Below are positions 24,801 through 33,800 of a stretch of 64,000 nt of DNA, one piece after another. This DNA comes from Spirometra erinaceieuropaei. Its lineage: Eukaryota; Platyhelminthes; Cestoda; Diphyllobothriidea; Diphyllobothriidae. The number at the start of each line of letters is the position of its first letter. The first letter of the stretch is position 1. Both the position numbers and the translations under genes were made by a program. The stretch spans positions 468,380 to 532,379 of the forward strand of contig CACRXP010000390.1 in the NCBI GenBank assembly GCA_902702965.1. The letters run 5' to 3'. The notes below the pieces were generated by a model. The model ran no database searches. It was not told where the DNA came from and was given only the letters and a program-made list of their open reading frames with translations.

Positions 24801-27800
24801 AAATTATAGTAGCTCTTCTACGTTAACTAAATGAGCGCTGAAAAGATTGTTTTAGGAGTGCGCAAATTAACAGGGGAAAGATATGTGACAGTGGAAATAA
24901 ACTTCAGGACTAGGGCATAGCTGCCTAATAGCAACCCATAAGTAAGAAATCACCTAGTGAGTTACTTGTATTACATAGGGAAAGTCGTTCTTTATGACCT
25001 GCATTAAAAAGTTTTAGCATGTCTTATTTACCGTGGCATTTCACACGCAATTCCACAAGGAAAGAAGCACAGTAAATTCCGAGCTGTCGCTTACTGGCAG
25101 TAAGAAATCGCGTGGTTAACTGACAAAATCTAGACGTTTGACACAACGTATTCTCTTGAAGCAGGCAATACTGCGTCTGTTTTGCCCTGCCCGGCTGTCT
25201 GTGTTACCATGTAACACTCGTGGAGAACTCGCAGGCTACTTGACAACTGCATAGTCGCCTGACTGTATATAATGCGACCGATCCAAATTCAACATAAAGT
25301 GACGTATTTTGGCAAATTTGTCTCTTTTAGTACTGCCGGTTTAGGCTGTACGCGTAGCTATAAATGCAGTTTCATGACTTTATTCCAGGGTTTCTGAAGA
25401 ATGATATGCTTGAACGTAGTCAGCGTTATGAAGAATTAACATCTATTGGCAACATGCCCATTAAAGACTTACTAGTAACGTAAGACTTCAGTTATTTGAA
25501 CCGTTTTAAAATACCTCGCAGTGGCAGTGGTAGGCTGAATGGCCACAAATAGCTGTCGGTAGACTGTGCGCCGTGTCATAGGGGATTGGTTTTAATGCCT
25601 TCCAGAGTCTTCTGCCTGTCGGAATTATTCCACCCTGTGATTGATTAAGTGAACGGAGCACTCTCCCTTGGACAGATCCTCCACGGATCCACAAATTATG
25701 AAGTAACCGCCTGCCTAGAGAGGTGACCGCCATGCGCCTCTTTCACCAAGTGCCAACAGGCCTTTAAGGCACCTGCAGCCAAAAGAGGACTCTTTGACAC
25801 ACGACTGTTCGACCCCAATAGGGCTCGCACAGGTCTATACTCAGTAGCATATCGTTCAGCAGTCATCCCCCTAACACCAATGATGAAAAAGAACGCGTCC
25901 CAGTCAGCGTTGTCGTCTGTCTCGCCCAGGGAGATGTCCAAAGGCTCCTGATAGGACTTGCACGCGCCCACCCTCACTAATACGTCATCAGCGCACTGTC
26001 CGGCTTGCTGCCCCATCCCCAAAATCCCCATCACACCAATCCCATATGACACGATGCACAGACTACCCATAGCTAATTGAGATTCTTCGGCAAAGTTGGT
26101 ACTTTCATCGATAAGATGTGGTTATGTAGCCTCACCTGATGAACACAATATTGTTGGGTTTAGGGCGGTTGGTTAGGGGTTAGGGTTAAAGTTAGGGTTT
26201 TTAGGGCAAGTATTTCTCAATCACTCAAAGCACAACCGCTCATTCTCAATAGCCTTTCGGCAACAGTATAGAGAAGGACCCCACTTACCTGTTAGTAGAC
26301 TGCCGATCGTGCCATACGTGATCTGTGGTAAAGGGAGTTTTATGGATGGGGCAGAACGCTAGACAGTAAGCTGACAAAATGAAAGAAAACACAGAAATTG
26401 CCTGGATTCATGTCAAGTGTCTTATCCTACGCTCTATGCCGACAGCGGAAACGAGTGGTATTTAAACAATAAGCAAAAGTAAATTTCACGAAATAACGGA
26501 TTTTAAGTTTAAGTGTGATGTCTTGGGAAGTAATTGTTGTTGGCAGTGTAATTTCTGCGACAGCCAGCAAATTTATGTCAAGGTAAAGCCCCATATGACA
26601 CGATCCACAGTCTACTGACAGTTAAGTGGGGTCGTTCTCTATACCTTTGCCGGTTTTTCAACCTACCTTTTTCCCTCGCAGACTTCCCACATTGTAGTGC
26701 AATTTAAAAACTGTTTTTTACTCTACAGACACCTGCGTAGGCTGCTTCTGGTCCACGGACATTGGAATTACTACCGGATGAGCCTCATGGCTCTCCTTTT
26801 CTACCACAAGTGCATCGCTCTGGTTGCAGCCCAGATCTACCAACTTTTCTTTAGTGGATTCTCCGCTCAGCCTCTCTATGACAGTCTCCTCTACGCTCTC
26901 TACAACCTCACCATGACCTCCTGCAGCATTTGTGCGTTTGGACTCTTTGAAAGACATCTCAACGAGACCGACCTCATGCGTCATCCCTTCCTCTACAGCC
27001 TGGTAAGTTGCAGGTTCTGCTGAAAAGATTTTGTTTTTCAAAGGCTAAGATGTTTGCGACTTGCAAATAAGCGCTCTCCACTGAGAAGTCTGACTAACAG
27101 TCTAATAGCATTAAAGCCCTTGCGGATTAGATGTGGTTATGTAGCCCCACCTGAATTAAACAGATCACAGCCACCTCTAATACGGGACAGGTGGTACTAG
27201 TAGTCTTTACAGGCGGGGTCGGGGAACGCACAGGTGACGATGTCGAGTAGTGGTATACAAAGGAAAAGCTCTTTCGAATGCGCAGTTGTAATTTGGGTGG
27301 TTGAGAAATAGATGCCCTTATCACCTGACTCAAGTCCCTAACTTTAACACTTTTACAAGGTTTCTAAAGAAAATTCGACGTGTTTGCTTTTCTGCGACCT
27401 TAAATACCTCCTTACACCTCGCCCTAACTTCCGGCACCTATCTAAACACGTTACTCACCCCCCAAACGGACGTCTGTTCCGCAAAGGCGTAGTTTATTCT
27501 TCAAAGCCGAATAGGCCTGTAAACATGCCGAGAACTGTGGCTATCTAGTGTGGTTACACCACTCTAAACTATTCGTTTCGTCTGAAGATGGGTTGGTGTA
27601 ACCAATTTGAAAATTCGCAAGTATATACCGATTTTTCGACGGGCCTTTTTAGATATGCATATGCCTTTCTAAAATATTGCTTACATCTCATCAGCAAAAA
27701 CAACTGCGCAATGTCAAATGACCGAAATACTCTTGTACATTATGTCATCCACATTACATGGGACACACTCTCCTACGAGGGTAGTATGGAAAATAAATGT

Positions 27801-30800
27801 ATTACGCATCTAGTCTCAGAAATATGATTGTATTCGCACAATCACTTTTAAAACCCAAAAGAAGTGCAGAAGACTTTGGCAGCCATTTCCGAGTCAACCT
27901 TATATGAGTGGCTGAAAGGGGGTTCAATCAAAGACCAACATTCCTCTTTGTCGATGCAGGCAGATGAGGGCTGGACCGCTGAAGCCGCTATCTTCTCATT
28001 CTAATGGATTGATGACTCTGGGATTAAGTTTCCTGTTAATGAATACTGCCCCCTCAACTGGGCTGACTTCTTATTTTAATCTTGTGGTTCATGTTTTATG
28101 GCGCTTGGCGCGTTTTGTTGCAAATCTAGCAATGGGTGGGGTGTTGGCATATGTTTCTGCATTGCCAAATGTGCCCCGCTTGATGCCAAACATTTTTTTG
28201 CCCTACAGACATTTTATTCTTAGAATGAGGGGGCGGTAGATGATAATTCTGTATTTTTAACCCATGATATCCTCAGAGGTGGTCGTGAAACTTTATTTGC
28301 CCTCTTTCAGATGCCTTTAGGCAATAGCCATTTAGCTGCTAGAGGTGGCATGATATCTTTCCAGTGTAGCCCTTGCCGCATCAAATGCAGGCCAGTTTAT
28401 GGATTAGGTTGCAGAAGGTGTCCAACTTAGGTGCGCCAACTGGGTGGTTGTTTTTGACTCTCCTCCTCCGTACATGAAGTGAAATTGACTTCAAAGTAAA
28501 CTCTCTTCGTAAATTTGGAACCTGCAGCGTTGCGCAATAGACACTACGACTCAACAGGCGGCTGGACGTTGAATTCCAGAAGGGGGAAACTATGCTAGTT
28601 TGATAACTTTAGAGGCTAGTTTAGTCCCAAAATTAACCTCAACTCTGAACCTCCTATCCTTACCACAAAGCATAACCATAACACCCTGGAATTTGAAGAT
28701 AGACTACCTGTAATTGTGGGAGACATATTCTCCCGTACAATCGAGGTAATGAAAAAAAGGAAGGCCAACGATTTACTTAATTTACGTGGAGGCAGTCTAT
28801 ATGCGGCGGAAGAAATCGGACCTATGTAAACAGTTAGACCACGTGGTCAACCTCAGTTTGCCCTGGTGGATCTGAGCTCTTTGATTTACGAAATCCCCCG
28901 GCGTGCTAACTTTCCCATTTTCTTTCCTATGTTGCGTTTTCAAGTTACTCTTTTATTGATTAGTCTACGTGCAGTATACGATGAGCTTGCTGTTTTACAT
29001 TGATTTTCTCCGTGAAGGTTCAAACCTCTGTATCTTTCTTACTTGTTATCTGTGTTATGCAACGACAGACTGTAGTTGATAAGCCGTCGCGAAATTTACT
29101 GGTTCCAGTAAATTCTGCTGTCTATGCCTGCTTTTAATTCATTAAGGGGAAATATTGCTTCGAGTTTCAAGGTAATAGTTATCAAAAGATTCAGAGGCGA
29201 TATTTCCACCTTCCCAACTGAGGCATTGTTTCCTCCTCGGATGCAACAACATAATGCCGGTTCTGTCCAAATCCGTGGGTATCTGTGTCTTGATCTGGCC
29301 CAGTAGAGTGGATAAATCGGTATTTTTATGATAGCAACTGAGAACGCCTTCAGTTGGAATAGGAAAAAAAAGAATTGACAGCGTATCGGGTCACTACAGT
29401 CAGTGACCGATTTCTTGAAATGTTAATAGAAATTCTCGTAGGTGTCCGATACGTTCTCCTGAGTTCGGTCACGCATTGTAACTGCAATTTATTGACAATG
29501 GATTAACCAAAATGAGGTTCGCTTCGAAAGCATCACATTCCTGTTAATCCTACTGCCTTATCCCCACAGATGAGTCGAAATGCCAACTACAGGCCCTGGT
29601 ACGTTCTGCTTTGGTGCCTGGACGGTTGGTGGCTGGGCAGTGTCTGCTACTTTGTCGGCTATTTCGTCCTCGTCGGTGGGGCTGCCTACGCTGAGGCCAC
29701 ATTTCTGCTGGCTGGGACCTCCTATGCCGGTGTCGACATTGACCTCTTCGGCACGGCGATATTCCTCCTTCTCACCATTGCTGTCAACTTCCGACTCTTT
29801 GTCATCACTCGAACCTTCACGCTGGCTCTGATAATTGGAAACCTCGCATTCGGGATCGGCAACTTTGTAGTCACCTTTGTCTATCAGGTAAAGTCCCCTT
29901 TTAGTCATTCTGGCACACTTATTAAGACATAAAGGGGGAGATAGGAAATCAGGACAATCCGTTTTGTGAATAAGTAGGTACTACCCCGCTACCTCCTGCC
30001 AAGCGAGGGACATTTTTTGAGTCTACAGTTGGTAAGCTAACTCATGAAATCGCAACAGAAATTCCGAAATGCGTTTCCGTTTCGAAAAGATTAATTAAGT
30101 AGGGTTGCAAAACCAATCACTTTTAGCATAATTTCATAATTATTCAATTAGCCCAGGACGCCGGCTTTCGAACAAACGTCTTTTCGGCTGCATCCAAAAA
30201 CCATACTCCGTAAAAGAATGACCATTTAAGTAGCGGGCATTTTGTCATTGGTTTTCGATGCCCCTAAAAATTCAATTTTATTTCATGGAAACCAAGCACC
30301 AAATATTCATTCTTCTGATCGTGTGATAGCAAATTACTTCTTATTTTTCCAATTTTATGCTCAAAGGAAGCCAATAATTCGGTTTTAAAAGGTAACAATA
30401 TGGATCAAATCCACTGCTTAATTTTATGAACCCTATATGGTCCTCCTTTATTGCCGCAGGGAAATGTGTGGTTTTCCGTACACAGAAAATATCCGGCTTG
30501 TAGATTGGAAACCTTGACTCTAAGTGTAACGCTAGAGCGGGTTCAAAATTTTTCGGAAATCGGAAAAGTTTTTGAAAACCAATTTTTCCCTTCCGTCGAG
30601 TATAAAATTGAAATAAAGATATAATTATCTACCGAATGAGCAAAAGAATGAATATTTTTTGCATGTTTTCTATGAAATATAATCGAATCTTTAAGGACAT
30701 CGAAAATCAACGAAAAAAATGCGTGCTAATTAAGGCGCTTGTTCGAAAGCCGGCGTTTTGAGGTAACTGACTTATTATAGAATTATACTGCAAACTGATT

Positions 30801-33800
30801 AGCTTTACAGCCCCACTTAATTAATCTTTTCGAAACGGAAACGCATCTCTGAATTTCTGTTGACATCTCATGAGTTAACCCACTTACTGTAATTGACAGA
30901 AGTGCTCCTTTAATCAAGAATTTGGACGAAAAAGAGACCAAAAGGTACGAGAATTCACCTGGAATGAATGCCCAATTTGAGTGAGAAGCGTTTGAACATT
31001 GAATGTTTACTATCTGGCTCATGCCTACTGCCTTGCGGCAGGGTGCGCGAAGAGCGCTACTCATATTACGGCGGCATTGTGCTACATTCCAGGAGGGTTA
31101 GGTTTAGTGTTGGGGTTAATGTTAGGACGCCGAATTCGACGCAAGGCCACTTTTAATACGGAGGTTCATCCCGCCTTTCTTCACATTCTGTCGAGTTTTG
31201 TCGAGTAATTTGAGAACTCATTAAGTATGCTGTTGAAGCGGCAGGGAAGAGACAGCGAAAACACCAGCCTACGAGCATTTCGACGACAGCAATTCGGAGG
31301 AAATATTTTTAACTCATCAAAGTGACCCAGATTCTTGATAGGAATCAAAATACTCATATAAATGTATTATTATCTTGATATGTGGAAATTATCATGAAAT
31401 ACGTCAGTTTACCCCCGAAGAAATTGTCAAAAAACTATGGGCATTGAATCATATTTTCAAATAATTCATTCACATTGATCCAACTATGCAAAACTCAGCG
31501 CCTCGATGGAATTCAAACCCACGCAGTAAGGGAAAGGCTTAAGTACAGCCAACGCTTAAACCACTTGAAATACGAGGCCCCAACGGATGACGCGAGTTCA
31601 ATTACATTTGGGTCAAGTTACCCGCCCAACCTACTGCAAAGTTTGGAATCCATCAAATCTGATACAGTAAGTTGACTGCCCAAGCAGGATTTCCTAAGTA
31701 ATTCACGTAGAATCCACCAGATGACTATTAGGCTCACGTAATTCATAGATATTTGGCAGATTTTGAATAATTCTATGAATTATGTGAGCCTGGTAGTCAT
31801 CTGGTGGATTCTACGTGAAGTACCTAGGAAATCCTGCTTGGGCTGTCAGCTTACTGTATCAGATTTGGTGGATTCCAGACGCTGCAGAAGGTTGGGCGGC
31901 TAACGTGACCCAACTGTGGTTAAACTCGTGTCATCCGGTGGGCCTCGTACCTCAAGTGGTTAGAGCGTTGACTGTACTAAAGCCTTCCTCCTTACTGTGA
32001 GGGTTCGTATTACACCAAGGCGCCGAGTTTTTCATAGTTGGCTCAATATGAATTATTCAAAATCTGCCACAATATCTATGAAATAATTTATTGGTAAAAA
32101 GACCAACGATCTGGGCAGAATTCGAGCCTGCGACCTTCCTACCTGAGTTAAGAAGGCCTGTCACACGGCCATGCGATTTTCACATTTGAGCGGCCCCTCG
32201 TTTGTGTTAGAGCTGGTGCAGTCTATTCGTGTCAGGGTTTTAGACGGCCACCTTAACCAACGTAAGCAAGTCTCAGGGCTTTGGAGCGGAGTCATTTGGC
32301 TCAGGTGTCTAGAGCGCGGTTGTACTGAAGCCATACCCCTACAAGCGCGGCTGTTACTCCGGCTCGGCCGCAGAGAGCTGCACGATTAGGTTCGTGGAAC
32401 CACTCAAATCCGTCAAAAACACCTGTTAGATTCCATTCTACCCAGATCTTTACTGGGGAAAGAAGTAATTGTGAGCATTGAAAATTTTGGTTATTGTTAC
32501 TCTACTGAAACGGTATTTGTTAAAGCTTTGGAATTTGAATTAGCAACGCCGGGAAAAACAGGGAGGTGGGGCAAGCATAAAGTAAAACTATGACAAAATG
32601 TGAAAAATCCAGGTCCTTGCTTGAAACGTAAAGGTTTATATTTGTACAGGATGAATTTAAATAACTACAAACTAGTTATAAGTAATTATGGGGAGCAGTT
32701 GTCTCAGTAAATAGGGAAAACCTGCAGTAACTGTCTTAATCCACGGCTTAGTAACTTATGTTCTGAAATGTGCTTTTAATTTGACAAAATGTATTAGGAT
32801 TGGATCGGAATTTCGACTATCATGCAGTCTAGACCAAAGTTATTACGGTGCGTTGGAATTTGGACTTTCGAATGAAGTCCTATCCGGCCTTCTGCAGAAG
32901 TACCACTGGGTAAAAATAGCTACTTAACTGCCAGGAATTGTTCTCACTATCTGCCGATTTCCTTTTAAATTCAAGCATTTTTCATAGAAGACGTGCACAT
33001 AATATTTCTCCCTGTATCGATTTGGCAGGTCACATCTCCTTCAAATTTTATGCACAAAAACTATTATCTATCGATTTCAAAAATTGTTTTCGATCCCCAG
33101 GTCATTTTAGTAAAAGTGTACCAGCTTAATACTTTTTGTGTGACCAAAATCATACCTTTCTCTATGGCATTAAAGGAATGTCCTATATAGCTGATAAAAG
33201 TTTGCCGTGAGCATGACGTTTGTCGGATACTTCATAGGGACATAAATACAGTACGTGGGCTAACTCATGAAATGGCAACCGAAATTCCGAATTGCTTTTT
33301 CGCTTCGGAAAGCTCAATGAAGTAGGGTTGTAAAACTAGTCAGCCCTGAATTCAAGTATAACGGTTGAAGGGGTTCAACATTATTCGGGAATTGAAAAAG
33401 TTTTTGAAAACCAAATTATACCCTTCCTTCGAGTATAAGATTGAGAGAAGACGTAATTGTCTACCGAATGAGCAAAAGAATGTATATTTCTTGCATGTTT
33501 TCCATGATATATAATTGAATATTTAAGGTTCATCGAAAATCAATGACAAATATTCATGCTATATATGTAGTCACTTTTTACAGAGTGCAGTTTTTACATG
33601 CAGCCGGAAGGAAGTTCCTTCGAAAACCGGCATCCTGTGGTAACTGAAATATTGTAGAACTATGTTGCAGGCCAACTAGTTTTACAACCCTACTTCATTA
33701 AGTTTTTCGAAACGAAAACGCATTTCGGAAGTTTCGTTGACATTTCATGAGTTAGCCCACCTACTGTAAACGGATCGGTATGATGCATTTTAAAGGAAAA

